Assembly: GCA_904419955.1 (NCBI GenBank)
Contig: CAJFTO010000007.1
Span: forward strand, 1 to 64,000
Source: Candidatus Roslinia caecavium
GTDB taxonomy: Bacteria > Bacillota > Clostridia > Monoglobales > Monoglobaceae
Direction: 5' to 3'
DNA length: 64,000 nt
A program made the position numbers and the translations under genes. The notes under the pieces were generated by a model that was given only the letters and a program-made list of their open reading frames with translations, made no database searches and was not told the origin of the DNA. Positions 7,674-16,158 of the stretch are shown in pieces. Positions within the stretch are counted from its first letter, which is position 1. Each line of letters starts with the position of its first letter.

Positions 7674-9017
7674 ATGGCATATTTTCATTCAGTAACATTG
7701 GATAAAGATAGATGTCATGGCTGTACTAATTGTATCAAACGATGTCCTACCGAAGCGATAAGAGTGCGCGACGGAAAAGCTAAGATAATAAAAGAGCGTT
7801 GTATCGACTGCGGCGAGTGTATCCGCGTCTGTCCGTACCACGCTAAGCTGGCCGCCTGCGATTCGCTTGATACGTTGAATAATTTCAAATACAATATCGC
7901 GCTTCCGGCTCCGTCTCTCTACGGCCAGTTCGGAAGGGATACCACGATCGATAGAATTTTAAACGGACTTGTACATATAGGCTTCGATTCGGTCTACGAG
8001 GTCGCAAGAGGCGCCGAATACGTGACCGAGTGTACGAAAAAGCTGATGCAAAGACAGGATATACAAAAGCCGGTGATAAGCTGTGCGTGTCCGGCCGTCG
8101 TAAGACTGATAAAAGTAAGATTTCCAAACCTTATCGACAATATAATAGACCTGCTCTCTCCGATGGAGGTGGCGGCGTATAACGCAAGGAAGGAAGCCGA
8201 GGCGGATACGGGGCTCGGATCGGAGGATATAGGCGTGTTTTTTATAACTCCGTGCCCCGCCAAGGTTACGGCGGTTAAGGCGCCGCTTTCGGTCGAGAAA
8301 TCCGCGGTGAGCGGAGCGATCTCAGTAAACGACGTTTTTGCGAAGCTGTACCCGATAATCAAAAAGATCGAACCCGCGCCGGGACTGTCCAAAGCCGGAC
8401 TCAGTGGGGTGGCCTGGGCTAACAGCGGCGGCGAATCCGAGGGTTCCGGGCTCAAGAATTATATCGCCGTAGACGGTATCGAGAACGTGATGAAGATACT
8501 CGAAGAGGTCGAGGACGAAAAGGTGTCGGGAATCGATTTTATAGAGCTGTCCGCGTGTCAAGGCGGCTGCGTCGGCGGCGTGCTGAACGTGGTCAACAGC
8601 TATATAGCTAAGAATAACCTGAAGCATCTATTCGAGGATATGCCGAGCGGCGAATCGGCAAACATCGATCCCGACCCGGCCGAGTACGCTTGGGAGAAAA
8701 CTATAGAATTCGACCAGATAATGAGGCTTGACGAGGATCTGGACGTCGCGATGGAGAAGATGGAGAAAATGGAGAAAATATTCGACTCCCTTCCCAAATT
8801 GGACTGCGGTTCATGCGGCGCTCCGTCCTGCAGGGCTTTGGCGGAGGATATAGTGAGAGGCTTTGGCGACGAGAGCTTTTGTATATTTAAGATAAAAGAG
8901 CGGGTCGAGAACCTGACCAACGAACTGCACGTTTTGCAGCGCTCGGCAAACAAGAAGCTTCGCGAGAGTAAGCTGAAAGACGGTCGATCGTCCTGCGGCG
9001 AAGATAAGACCGAGTAG
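7674..9017 (+). CDS. [FeFe] hydrogenase-like iron-sulfur protein, sensory/regulatory type
   Basis: A 447-residue protein with a 2x[4Fe-4S] ferredoxin at residues 14-56 (CHGCTNCIKRC, CIDCGECIRVC). An [FeFe] hydrogenase large-subunit-like domain follows, then a C-terminal four-cysteine Fe-S module (CGSCGAPSC...C, about 378-405) like that of RnfB/ACS proteins. The H-cluster cysteine positions appear kept but in divergent loops: SCACPAVV (L1), TPCPAK (L2) and ACQGGCVGG (L3), where the catalytic enzyme has MPCVAKKFE and GCPGGCVTGGGQ. This resembles the putative sensory clade rather than the bulk H2 producer, which is encoded at 12976. It may sense H2 or redox state and signal to the HATPase, PHP or DRTGG neighbours; that is inference. 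Confidence 0.75.
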   Translation: MAYFHSVTLDKDRCHGCTNCIKRCPTEAIRVRDGKAKIIKERCIDCGECIRVCPYHAKLAACDSLDTLNNFKYNIALPAPSLYGQFGRDTTIDRILNGLVHIGFDSVYEVARGAEYVTECTKKLMQRQDIQKPVISCACPAVVRLIKVRFPNLIDNIIDLLSPMEVAAYNARKEAEADTGLGSEDIGVFFITPCPAKVTAVKAPLSVEKSAVSGAISVNDVFAKLYPIIKKIEPAPGLSKAGLSGVAWANSGGESEGSGLKNYIAVDGIENVMKILEEVEDEKVSGIDFIELSACQGGCVGGVLNVVNSYIAKNNLKHLFEDMPSGESANIDPDPAEYAWEKTIEFDQIMRLDEDLDVAMEKMEKMEKIFDSLPKLDCGSCGAPSCRALAEDIVRGFGDESFCIFKIKERVENLTNELHVLQRSANKKLRESKLKDGRSSCGEDKTE

Positions 9018-9046
9018 GAGGATGAGCGTAAAGGAGGCGCAGGAAT

Positions 9047-9409
9047 ATGACGGTAGATGAATTTGCAAAAAAACACGGTCTTAAACTGTTAAACGATCCT
9101 GAGGATACGGGCAGAGAAATAGAGGGCTGTTATATAGGCGACCTTTTGAGCTGGGTCATGGGACGGGCGTCGCCGGGCGATATGTGGATAACCGTTATGA
9201 GCAACATAAACATCGTCGCGGTAGCTCAGCTGTCCGACGCGGCGTGCGTCGTACTCTGCGAAGACGTGGTAATAGACGATAACGTCAGAAAAAAAGCCGA
9301 CTCGCAGGGAATAGCGATATACAGCTCGCCCAAAACCGGCTACGAGATAGCGGTGGACTACTACAACGACTCGGTAGCTGAAAAGGCCGCGGCAGAGGCC
9401 GGGAGCTGA
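9047..9409 (+). CDS. DRTGG-domain protein of hydrogenase operon (second copy)
   Basis: A 120-residue protein whose centre reads GCYIGDLLSWVMGRASPGDMWITVMSN, typical of stand-alone DRTGG proteins adjoining PHP-domain genes in hydrogenase operons. No catalytic residues are recognised. It follows the sensory-type protein by 29 bases, with GGAGG upstream of the ATG, and the next gene begins one base after its stop. It is only distantly similar to the first copy at 6898, so the pair may have different ligands or form a heteromer. Function unknown. Confidence 0.7.
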   Translation: MTVDEFAKKHGLKLLNDPEDTGREIEGCYIGDLLSWVMGRASPGDMWITVMSNINIVAVAQLSDAACVVLCEDVVIDDNVRKKADSQGIAIYSSPKTGYEIAVDYYNDSVAEKAAAEAGS

Positions 9410-9410
9410 G

Positions 9411-10115
9411 ATGAGCGGTATAAAATACGATTTTCATATGCACTCCGCGCTTTCGCCCTGCGGCGATATGGATATGACTCCGAACAACATAGTAAACATG
9501 GCCAAGCTGATCGGTCTCGACGCGATAGCGGTGACCGACCATAACTCGATAGGCAACGTGAGATCCGCGATGAAGGTAGGCGAGAGCGTAGGGCTCAAAG
9601 TCGTTCCCGGCATGGAGGTCGAGACCAACGAAGAAGTCCATATACTGACGCTGTACCCCGACATAAGCGCCGCCGAATACGTGGCGGAGATCGTCTATAG
9701 CAGGCTTCCGGATATATCGAACAAGCCGGAGATATTCGGAGCGCAGGCGTTTATGGACGAGGAGGACAACGTGGTCGGCTACGAGGATAAGACGCTTATC
9801 TCGAGCGCCGATATATCGATCAACGAACTGTTCGGATACGTCGAAGAGGCCGGAGGGATATTTATTCCGGCGCACGTGGATAGACATTCCTACAGCGTGC
9901 TCACAAATTTGGGATTTGTGCCGGACGATATAGATATAAGGTATATAGAGGTATCGCGGCGGACTACGGACGTGGCCGCGTATCTTGAGAGCAGGAAAGA
10001 CCTTAAGAGATACGGGATACTCAGGAATTCGGACGCCCACTATCTGGAGGATATCGGCGAGCCGGACGAGGATCTGCCGGACGATATTTTTAAGATATTG
10101 TTCAGGGGCGCATAG
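9411..10115 (+). CDS. PHP-domain phosphoesterase-like protein
   Basis: A 234-residue PHP protein. It shows the metal-binding motifs of the family in order: DFHMHS near the start, VTDHNS, a glutamate in PGMEVETNEEVHIL, HVDRHS and NSDAHY. PHP proteins are metal-dependent phosphoesterases of the DNA polymerase X/histidinol phosphatase superfamily; the substrate here is unknown. The ATG directly follows the stop of the DRTGG gene, so translation is coupled. Position between two signalling-type genes in the hydrogenase operon suggests it processes a nucleotide or phosphorylated ligand in that pathway, but nothing in the sequence proves it. Confidence 0.85.
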   Translation: MSGIKYDFHMHSALSPCGDMDMTPNNIVNMAKLIGLDAIAVTDHNSIGNVRSAMKVGESVGLKVVPGMEVETNEEVHILTLYPDISAAEYVAEIVYSRLPDISNKPEIFGAQAFMDEEDNVVGYEDKTLISSADISINELFGYVEEAGGIFIPAHVDRHSYSVLTNLGFVPDDIDIRYIEVSRRTTDVAAYLESRKDLKRYGILRNSDAHYLEDIGEPDEDLPDDIFKILFRGA

Positions 10116-10172
10116 GACGTCCGGGCGGGGAGAGTATTACGGCGAATATTGATTATACGGGCGGGAGCTATC

Positions 10173-10721
10173 ATGAAAGAATTATCGCTGCATATTTTAG
10201 ATATAGTGAAAAACTCGGTCAAGGCGAAGGCCGATCTGATCGAGATCAAAATAGACGAGGACAGAGCCGGAAACAGGCTGGTCATAGAGATAATTGACGA
10301 CGGCTGCGGTATGAGCGAAGAGTTTTTAAAAAGGGTCAGAGACCCGTTCACCACCACTCGGACGACCAGAAAGGTCGGAATGGGAATACCGCTGTTTGAG
10401 ATGGCCGCGGTCATGGCCGGAGGGAGCTTCGATATAAGCTCCAAGGTCGGCGAAGGAACTAAGGTCGCCGCCGTGTTCGCCTATGACAGCATAGACCGCG
10501 CTCCGCTCGGAGACATGGTAGGAACCATGCAGACTATAATATCCGGGGATCCGGAGATAGATTATTTATATACCCACAGCGTAGACGGAGAAACCTTTGT
10601 TTTCGATACGCGCGAGATAAAGGAGATATTGGGCGACGTGGATATAGGCGAGAGAGATATAATAGACTGGATCGGCGGCTATATAAGAGAAGGACTTTCG
10701 GGGATAGACGCCGGAAATTGA
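10173..10721 (+). CDS. Histidine-kinase-like ATPase (GHKL) protein
   Basis: A 182-residue protein with an N box (LDIVKNSVKAKAD), G1 DDGCGM, F/G2 DPFTTTRTTRKVGMGIPLF and a final GEGTKV, i.e. a complete GHKL ATP-binding domain without a dimerisation/phosphoacceptor helix. It therefore resembles the isolated ATPase half of a sensor kinase. The ATG at 10173 is chosen over an in-frame ATG at 10149 because it follows a GGGAG motif and begins with the conserved KELSLHILDI start. It is the second HATPase of the operon and precedes the HndB-like ferredoxin. Confidence 0.75.
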   Translation: MKELSLHILDIVKNSVKAKADLIEIKIDEDRAGNRLVIEIIDDGCGMSEEFLKRVRDPFTTTRTTRKVGMGIPLFEMAAVMAGGSFDISSKVGEGTKVAAVFAYDSIDRAPLGDMVGTMQTIISGDPEIDYLYTHSVDGETFVFDTREIKEILGDVDIGERDIIDWIGGYIREGLSGIDAGN

Positions 10722-10770
10722 ATTTGATATTGATTAAACTTAATATATAGTTCGATAGGAGGAACAATTA

Positions 10771-11142
10771 ATGAAAAGCTTGGAAGAACTAAAGGCGATA
10801 AGAGACCGCGTCAGAAACCAGGTCGATAAGCGCCAGGACAACGAAGGAGATATAAGAGTCGTAGTAGGTATGGCTACTTGCGGGATAGCGGCCGGGGCGA
10901 GACCCGTTCTAAACGAGTTCGTTCAGGAGGTCGCAAAACGCAACCTTTCAAACGTCGTAGTGACCCAGACGGGCTGTATCGGCATGTGCAGGTTGGAGCC
11001 GATCGTCGAGGTGTTCGTACCCGGAGAGGAGAAGGTGACCTACGTCAAGATGACGCCCGAGAAGGTGGGCAGAGTCGTAGCGGAGCATCTGATCAATAAT
11101 AGGCCGGTCATGGAATACGCGATAGGCGCGGAGCAAAACTAA
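10771..11142 (+). CDS. hndB: Thioredoxin-like [2Fe-2S] ferredoxin, HndB-like
   Basis: A 123-residue protein with the thioredoxin-like ferredoxin fold and its four cysteines: ATCGIAAG, then TGCIGMC (C-x3-C). The length and position between accessory genes and the NuoF-like subunit fit HndB of NADP-reducing hydrogenases and the related TM1420 protein of Thermotoga. It likely carries electrons to or from the flavin subunit. AGGAGG precedes the ATG. A similar domain forms the N-terminus of the next protein, so the operon encodes this fold twice, as well as in the HndA-like subunit. Confidence 0.85.
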   Translation: MKSLEELKAIRDRVRNQVDKRQDNEGDIRVVVGMATCGIAAGARPVLNEFVQEVAKRNLSNVVVTQTGCIGMCRLEPIVEVFVPGEEKVTYVKMTPEKVGRVVAEHLINNRPVMEYAIGAEQN

Positions 11143-11162
11143 GTTATGGAGGAAAACGATCG

Positions 11163-12956
11163 ATGAATATATACAGATCTCACGTGCTGGTTTGCGGGGG
11201 CACAGGCTGCACCTCGTCCGGCTCGGTGAAAATCAAAGAGGAATTTGAAAACCAGATAGCTAACAAGGGCCTTGATAAAGAGATCGCGGTGGTTCAGACC
11301 GGCTGTTTCGGACTGTGCGCGCTCGGCCCAATAGTTATCGTATACCCAGAGGGCGCGTTCTACTCGATGGTAAAGGTAGAGGACGTGGAGGAGATAGTCG
11401 AGGAGCATTTACTCAAGGGCAGGATAGTTCAGCGTCTGCTCTACGACGAGACCGTGCATGAAAACGAGGAGATAAAATCCCTGAACGAGGTAGACTTTTA
11501 TAAGAAACAGAAGCGTATCGCGCTGAGGAACTGCGGCGTAATCAACCCCGAAAATATCGAAGAATACATAGGTATGGACGGGTATCAGGCTTTGGGTAAA
11601 GTCCTTACCGAGATGAAGCCGCAGGAGGTAATAGACGTAATAAAGGATTCGGGACTGCGCGGCAGAGGCGGCGGCGGTTTCCCGACCGGCGTAAAGTGGC
11701 AGTTCGCGGCTAATTCGCCGGGCGATAAGAAATACGTCTGCTGTAACGCCGACGAGGGCGATCCGGGCGCGTTCATGGACAGAAGTATACTCGAGGGCGA
11801 CCCGCATACGGTAATAGAGGCTATGGCGATAGCGGGCTACGCGATAGGCGCAGATCAGGGATATATATATATCAGAGCGGAATACCCGATCGCGGTAAAA
11901 CGTCTTCAGATAGCTATCGACCAGGCGAGAGAATACGGGCTTTTGGGTAAGAATATATTCGAGAGCGGATTTAATTTCGATCTTGAGATAAGGCTGGGCG
12001 CCGGGGCGTTCGTATGCGGCGAGGAGACCGCGCTAATGACCTCGATAGAGGGACACAGAGGCGAGCCGCACAGCCGTCCGCCGTTCCCCGCGGTAAAAGG
12101 ACTTTGGGAGAAGCCGACCATACTCAACAACGTCGAGACGTATGCAAATATCTGCCAGATAATCCTAAACGGTCCCGAATGGTTCGCTTCGATGGGTACT
12201 GAGAAGAGCAAGGGCACAAAGGTGTTCGCGCTCGGCGGCAAGATCAACAACACCGGTCTGGTCGAGATACCGATGGGCACGACCCTGCGCGAAATCGTAG
12301 AGGATATAGGCGGCGGGATACCGAACGGGAAGAAGTTCAAGGCGGCGCAGACCGGTGGACCTTCGGGCGGCTGTATCCCGGCGGAGCTTATAGACACGCC
12401 GATAGATTACGATTCGCTTATCTCGATAGGCTCGATGATGGGCTCGGGCGGTCTTATAGTTATGGACGAGGACAACTGTATGGTCGATATAGCCAAGTTC
12501 TTCCTCGAGTTCACCGTGGACGAGTCGTGCGGAAAATGCACGCCCTGCCGCATAGGAACCAAGAGACTGCTTGAGATACTCACGAAGATAACCGACGGCA
12601 AGGGCACGATGGAAGACTTAGACAGGCTCGAAGAGCTCGCTCAGGCGATCAAGGCCGGTTCGCTGTGCGGACTCGGTCAGACGGCGCCGAACCCGGTGCT
12701 TTCGACGCTTAAGTATTTCAGAAAGGAATACGAGGCGCATATAATAGACAAGGTATGTCCCGCGGGAGTATGTAAGGCGCTTTCCAAGTATACCATAGAT
12801 CCGGATAAGTGCCGCGGCTGCGGTCTCTGCGCTCGCCAATGTCCGGTAGAGGCTATTTCGGGCGAGATAAAGAAACCGTTTAAGATAGACAGCGAGAAAT
12901 GTATCAAGTGCGGAGCTTGTATGGATAAATGTCCGTTTAAAGCTATTTCTAAATAG
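11163..12956 (+). CDS. hndC: NuoF/HndC-like FMN- and NAD(P)-binding hydrogenase subunit
   Basis: A 597-residue flavin subunit. Domain order: thioredoxin-like [2Fe-2S] domain (about 1-95, CGGTGC and TGCFGLC); NADH/FMN-binding Rossmann-like part with GRGGGGFPTG near 167 and NADEGDPGAFMDR; SLBB region; a [4Fe-4S] motif ESCGKCTPCRIG near 456; and a C-terminal 2x[4Fe-4S] ferredoxin (about 548-596, CRGCGLCARQC and CIKCGACMDKC). This is the architecture of HndC/HydB subunits of trimeric or tetrameric hydrogenases that couple NAD(P)H to H2, some of which bifurcate electrons with ferredoxin. Whether this one bifurcates cannot be read directly. AGGAGG-like GGAGG precedes its ATG. Confidence 0.92.
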   Translation: MNIYRSHVLVCGGTGCTSSGSVKIKEEFENQIANKGLDKEIAVVQTGCFGLCALGPIVIVYPEGAFYSMVKVEDVEEIVEEHLLKGRIVQRLLYDETVHENEEIKSLNEVDFYKKQKRIALRNCGVINPENIEEYIGMDGYQALGKVLTEMKPQEVIDVIKDSGLRGRGGGGFPTGVKWQFAANSPGDKKYVCCNADEGDPGAFMDRSILEGDPHTVIEAMAIAGYAIGADQGYIYIRAEYPIAVKRLQIAIDQAREYGLLGKNIFESGFNFDLEIRLGAGAFVCGEETALMTSIEGHRGEPHSRPPFPAVKGLWEKPTILNNVETYANICQIILNGPEWFASMGTEKSKGTKVFALGGKINNTGLVEIPMGTTLREIVEDIGGGIPNGKKFKAAQTGGPSGGCIPAELIDTPIDYDSLISIGSMMGSGGLIVMDEDNCMVDIAKFFLEFTVDESCGKCTPCRIGTKRLLEILTKITDGKGTMEDLDRLEELAQAIKAGSLCGLGQTAPNPVLSTLKYFRKEYEAHIIDKVCPAGVCKALSKYTIDPDKCRGCGLCARQCPVEAISGEIKKPFKIDSEKCIKCGACMDKCPFKAISK

Positions 12957-12975
12957 ATTGGAGCGTGAGAAACAG

Positions 12976-14715
12976 ATGGAGAATGTAAATATAAAAATAA
13001 ACGGCGCCGAGATGAGCGTTCCGGCGGATTATACCGTACTTCAGGCCGCGCGCGACGCGGGGATAAACATCCCGACGCTGTGTTATCTGAAGGATGTGAG
13101 CGCGACCGGCTCGTGCCGTATGTGCTTAGTTGAGGTAAAGGGCGCAAGAGCCTTGCAGGCCGCGTGCGTATACCCTGTATCCGAAGGACTCGAGGTATTC
13201 ACAAACACGCCTAAGGTCAGAAACGAGAGAAAAGTGGTGCTTGAGCTTCTGCTCTCCAACCACGTAAAGGAGTGTTTGAGCTGCGTAAGGAATAAAAACT
13301 GCGAGCTGCAAACGCTCACCGACGAGCTGGGCATAACCGGAATAAAATTCCAAGGCGTTATGCAGGAACACAGTATAGACGAACTGTCGCCGTCGATAGT
13401 CAGAGACAACAACAAATGTATACTCTGCCGCAGATGCGTGAATATGTGTAAAAACGTTCAGACGGTAGCCGTGATAGACGCGACCGAACGCGGATTTAAC
13501 ACAACGATAGCGTCGCCGTTCGATATGAGTCTCGGCGAGGTCGCGTGCGTAAACTGCGGTCAGTGTATCGCGGCCTGTCCTGTAGGCGCGCTCAGAGAAA
13601 AGGACAACACGAGCGAGGTTTGGGACGCTATAGCCGACGAGGACAAGTACGTGGTAGTTCAGACCGCTCCGGCGGTGAGAGCGGCTTTGGGAGAGGAATT
13701 CGGATTCCCGATCGGTACTCCGGTCACCGGAAAGATGGCGGCGGCTCTGAGAAGACTTGGCTTCGACAAGGTGTTCGACACGGACACAGGCGCCGACCTT
13801 ACGATAATGGAAGAGGGGACCGAGCTTATAGACCGCCTCAAGAACGGCGGCAAACTGCCGATGATAACCTCATGCAGTCCGGGCTGGATAAAGTTCTGCG
13901 AGCATAATTTCCCGGATTTTATCGACAACCTGTCGAGCTGCAAATCCCCGCACGAGATGTTCGGCGCGGTGATCAAGAGTTATTACGCCGAGAAGAACAA
14001 TATCGATCCCAAGGATATCGTAGTGGTCTCGGTAATGCCGTGCGTAGCCAAGAAGTTTGAGGCCGGACGCGAAGAGCTCAGTCATAAAGGTCTGCAGGAC
14101 GTGGATATCGTTATATCGACGCGCGAGCTGGCAAGAATGATAAAAGAGGCAGGGATAATGTTCGACCGTCTCCCGGACGAGGAATTCGACCAGCCGTTTG
14201 AAAGAGCGAGCGGCGCCGGCGTTATATTCGGAGCTACCGGCGGCGTTATGGAAGCCGCGCTTCGCACCGTTGCGGACGTCCTCGGCGGAGAGAGCTTGGA
14301 GAACGTCGAATATACCGCTGTAAGAGGCACTGAGGGTATAAAAGAGGCGACTGTGAATATCGCGGGAAAGGATATCAGAGTGGCCGTGGCTCACGGTCTC
14401 GGCAACGCGAGAAAGCTGCTCAACAATATCCGCGACGGCAAGGCGGATTACGAGTTCATAGAGATCATGGGCTGCCCCGGAGGCTGCGTAACCGGCGGCG
14501 GACAGCCGATAGTCTCGTCAAGAAAGCTGATGGATATAAACCTCAAGGCCGAGCGCGCAAAGGCGCTCTACACCGAGGACGCGAATAATCCGATCAGAAA
14601 GAGCCACGAAAATCCCGATATGAAAGAGTTGTACGACAACTACTTCGGCGAACCTGGTTCGCATAAGGCCCACGAACTGCTGCACACCCACTATATAAAG
14701 AGGGACAGATTCTAA
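12976..14715 (+). CDS. hndD: [FeFe] hydrogenase catalytic subunit, HndD-like
   Basis: About 579 residues: N-terminal [2Fe-2S] plant-type domain (NIPTLCYLKDVSATGSCRMC), a His/Cys [4Fe-4S] site (HVKECLSCVRNKNC), a 2x[4Fe-4S] ferredoxin, then the H domain with L1 ITSCSPGW (near 297), L2 VMPCVAKKFE (near 354) and L3 MGCPGGCVTGGGQP (near 498), plus a small-subunit-like tail. It makes or oxidises H2 in complex with the HndA, B and C proteins. L1 has Ser where many enzymes have the second of two adjacent Cys. The ATG at 12976 is preferred over a TTG at 12958 that lies one base after the previous stop. HydE, HydF and HydG maturases are not in the window. Confidence 0.93.
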   Translation: MENVNIKINGAEMSVPADYTVLQAARDAGINIPTLCYLKDVSATGSCRMCLVEVKGARALQAACVYPVSEGLEVFTNTPKVRNERKVVLELLLSNHVKECLSCVRNKNCELQTLTDELGITGIKFQGVMQEHSIDELSPSIVRDNNKCILCRRCVNMCKNVQTVAVIDATERGFNTTIASPFDMSLGEVACVNCGQCIAACPVGALREKDNTSEVWDAIADEDKYVVVQTAPAVRAALGEEFGFPIGTPVTGKMAAALRRLGFDKVFDTDTGADLTIMEEGTELIDRLKNGGKLPMITSCSPGWIKFCEHNFPDFIDNLSSCKSPHEMFGAVIKSYYAEKNNIDPKDIVVVSVMPCVAKKFEAGREELSHKGLQDVDIVISTRELARMIKEAGIMFDRLPDEEFDQPFERASGAGVIFGATGGVMEAALRTVADVLGGESLENVEYTAVRGTEGIKEATVNIAGKDIRVAVAHGLGNARKLLNNIRDGKADYEFIEIMGCPGGCVTGGGQPIVSSRKLMDINLKAERAKALYTEDANNPIRKSHENPDMKELYDNYFGEPGSHKAHELLHTHYIKRDRF

Positions 14716-14787
14716 TCCGCGCGGAATAGATTTACCGGAATTTGCGTGATTTAATATTGAAATATAACGAATGTAAGAATAAAATAA

Positions 14788-14846
14788 TCCCCGCATAGAG
14801 CGGGGGATATTTTCCCCTCGGCTCAAAACGAGCCGGGGGCTTTTTT
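14788..14846 (+). terminator. Double hairpin terminator of the hydrogenase operon
   Basis: A first stem (CCCCGC/GCGGGG, 14789-14805) is followed by a stronger one at 14814-14840 (CCCC.CGGCTC with GAGCCG.GGGG) ending in CTTTTTT. The second is a good rho-independent terminator on the plus strand. On the minus strand the first hairpin is followed by an A/T-rich run and may serve the convergent gene. Confidence 0.85.
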
Positions 14847-15020
14847 GGCCCGTCGGCCGACGTGTTAATGCGCGGCTGGGCAACGTTTATGAGGGTTATA
14901 AAGATAATGTATTTTAATTCTTTTGTTAAATGGTATTTTTCGATATATGCCGTGTCGATTGCAGGTCAAAGCTATAACGTTTTTATTAAAAACGAAAATC
15001 GTTTTACGTTTACATATATC

Positions 15021-15470
15021 CTACAGCGCCGCGAGGACGGAGGTTATGCAATTATTCAATATCGAGTAGTACTCCCTTTCGTTTTTGAGTTTTTCACGTT
15101 CCAAACCGGAGAGTCCGGAAAGAGCCGCGGCGTTTTCCGTTTGATCGAAAAGCGGCGTATTGGCTGCGACAGAACCGCGGCCGAGAATATATGTAGATAT
15201 AAACGCTATCGAACCTTGATTGCGGGTAGTTATGCAATATTTGTAGTAGTTCTTCACAACGTTTTCTATCGTTACGCATTTTTGTACCGTCGGATTAAAA
15301 ACGCTTCTCGATCTTATTTCGTCGTAGCCTATCTTTAAGGAAAGCTTATATTTCATTAATGAATTATTCAGCTCTGCAGCGATATCCGCCAGTAAGATCG
15401 AAGTATCCGCGTTTTGCACATGGTACTCCGGTATCGAAGGATGCGGCTGTAAATCTGAAAACTTTATCAT
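15021..15470 (-). CDS. Unknown 149-aa protein divergent from an XRE regulator
   Basis: I do not recognise this protein. It begins MIKFSDLQPHPSIPEYHV and has no signal peptide, transmembrane segment or known motif; the middle (NVVKNYYKYCITTRNQGS) is basic and aromatic. The start is well supported by CGGAGGTC upstream on the minus strand, and this is why I prefer it to a weaker overlapping frame on the other strand. It is transcribed away from the small helix-turn-helix gene at 15645, with a shared intergenic region carrying a repeated motif, so the two are probably a regulated pair. About 300 bases between 14716 and 15020 hold only the terminators. Confidence 0.7.
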   Translation of the reverse strand: MIKFSDLQPHPSIPEYHVQNADTSILLADIAAELNNSLMKYKLSLKIGYDEIRSRSVFNPTVQKCVTIENVVKNYYKYCITTRNQGSIAFISTYILGRGSVAANTPLFDQTENAAALSGLSGLEREKLKNEREYYSILNNCITSVLAAL

Positions 15471-15543
15471 TTTTGACCTCCGATTTATCTTTGGTATATT
15501 TGGGATTCTTTTCTCTTATAATAGTATTGTCATATTATATTGT

Positions 15544-15612
15544 GATAACCAAACAGTTATCAAATATCTGTATTATACTACTCCTGATATAAAATGTCAA
15601 TAACCAAACGGT
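15544..15612. promoter_or_regulatory. Repeated ATAACCAAAC motif, candidate operator for the XRE regulator
   Basis: ATAACCAAACAGT at 15545-15557 is repeated as ATAACCAAACGGT at 15600-15612. The first copy also sits in a perfect inverted repeat, GATAAC-CAAACA-GTTATC (15544-15561). A TATAAT-like -10 for the minus-strand gene lies at 15534-15539, so the first copy would sit at its -35 region. Confidence 0.5.
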
Positions 15613-15644
15613 AGGTATGAAAACATGGGGGAAGAGATATAATA

Positions 15645-15875
15645 ATGAGAAACAATTATTATAAGAGAATAAGATACTTAAGAGAAGACCGCGACCTATC
15701 GCAGCGGGCGCTCGCCGCAAGACTTGGTATGAAGCAGGCGCAGTATTGCAGATACGAGCAAGGGTACAGAGATATCCCGACCGACGTATTGATAGGTATC
15801 GCCGACATATTCAACACGAGTACGGACTATATCTTGGAGCGCACCGACGATCCGAGCCCGCCGCGCAGACAATAA
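15645..15875 (+). CDS. Small XRE-family helix-turn-helix regulator
   Basis: A 76-residue Cro/C1-type DNA-binding protein: RIRYLREDRDLSQRALAARL followed by the recognition helix region KQAQYCRYEQGYRDIP and the typical DVLIGIADIFNTSTDYIL ending. It has no sensory or multimerisation domain beyond the HTH, as is usual for small XRE repressors. Its ATG is preceded by a weak GGGAAGAG motif. It is divergent from the unknown gene at 15021-15470, and the region between holds two copies of a motif that it may bind, controlling both genes. Confidence 0.85.
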   Translation: MRNNYYKRIRYLREDRDLSQRALAARLGMKQAQYCRYEQGYRDIPTDVLIGIADIFNTSTDYILERTDDPSPPRRQ

Positions 15876-16020
15876 TATAGACGCCGTATATTGTGATATT
15901 ACGAACTCTATTTTTAGGGCGTTTGGGGCTTAATCGATCTGTATACAAACTTGGCGCGCTTGATTTTGGTATCATGAAGATTACATTCCGCACAATTTCA
16001 TTACAATATATTTAATTAAC

Positions 16021-16049
16021 TTGACGCGTAAATAATAAAGTGTTATTAT
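16021..16049 (+). promoter_or_regulatory. Promoter of the Lrp-aminotransferase operon
   Basis: TTGACG (16021-16026), 17-base spacer, TATTAT (16044-16049). The resulting leader is about 100 bases and G/C-rich in part (CGGTCGGACTATCCGG), possibly structured. The rest of 15876-16158 shows nothing clear. Confidence 0.6.
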
Positions 16050-16158
16050 TGAGGGTATTAAAATAGAACGATACTGCCGCGCTCATATGCAACGGTCGGA
16101 CTATCCGGTCGGGTTGGATACGGCTTAGGCGTATTTATAATGAAATGGGGTTTTATTT

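Noticed and set aside
14862-15338. Plus-strand 158-codon frame opposite the unknown 149-aa gene
   Set aside because: No ribosome binding site, and the minus-strand frame has CGGAGGTC and a promoter region. Treated as a shadow.
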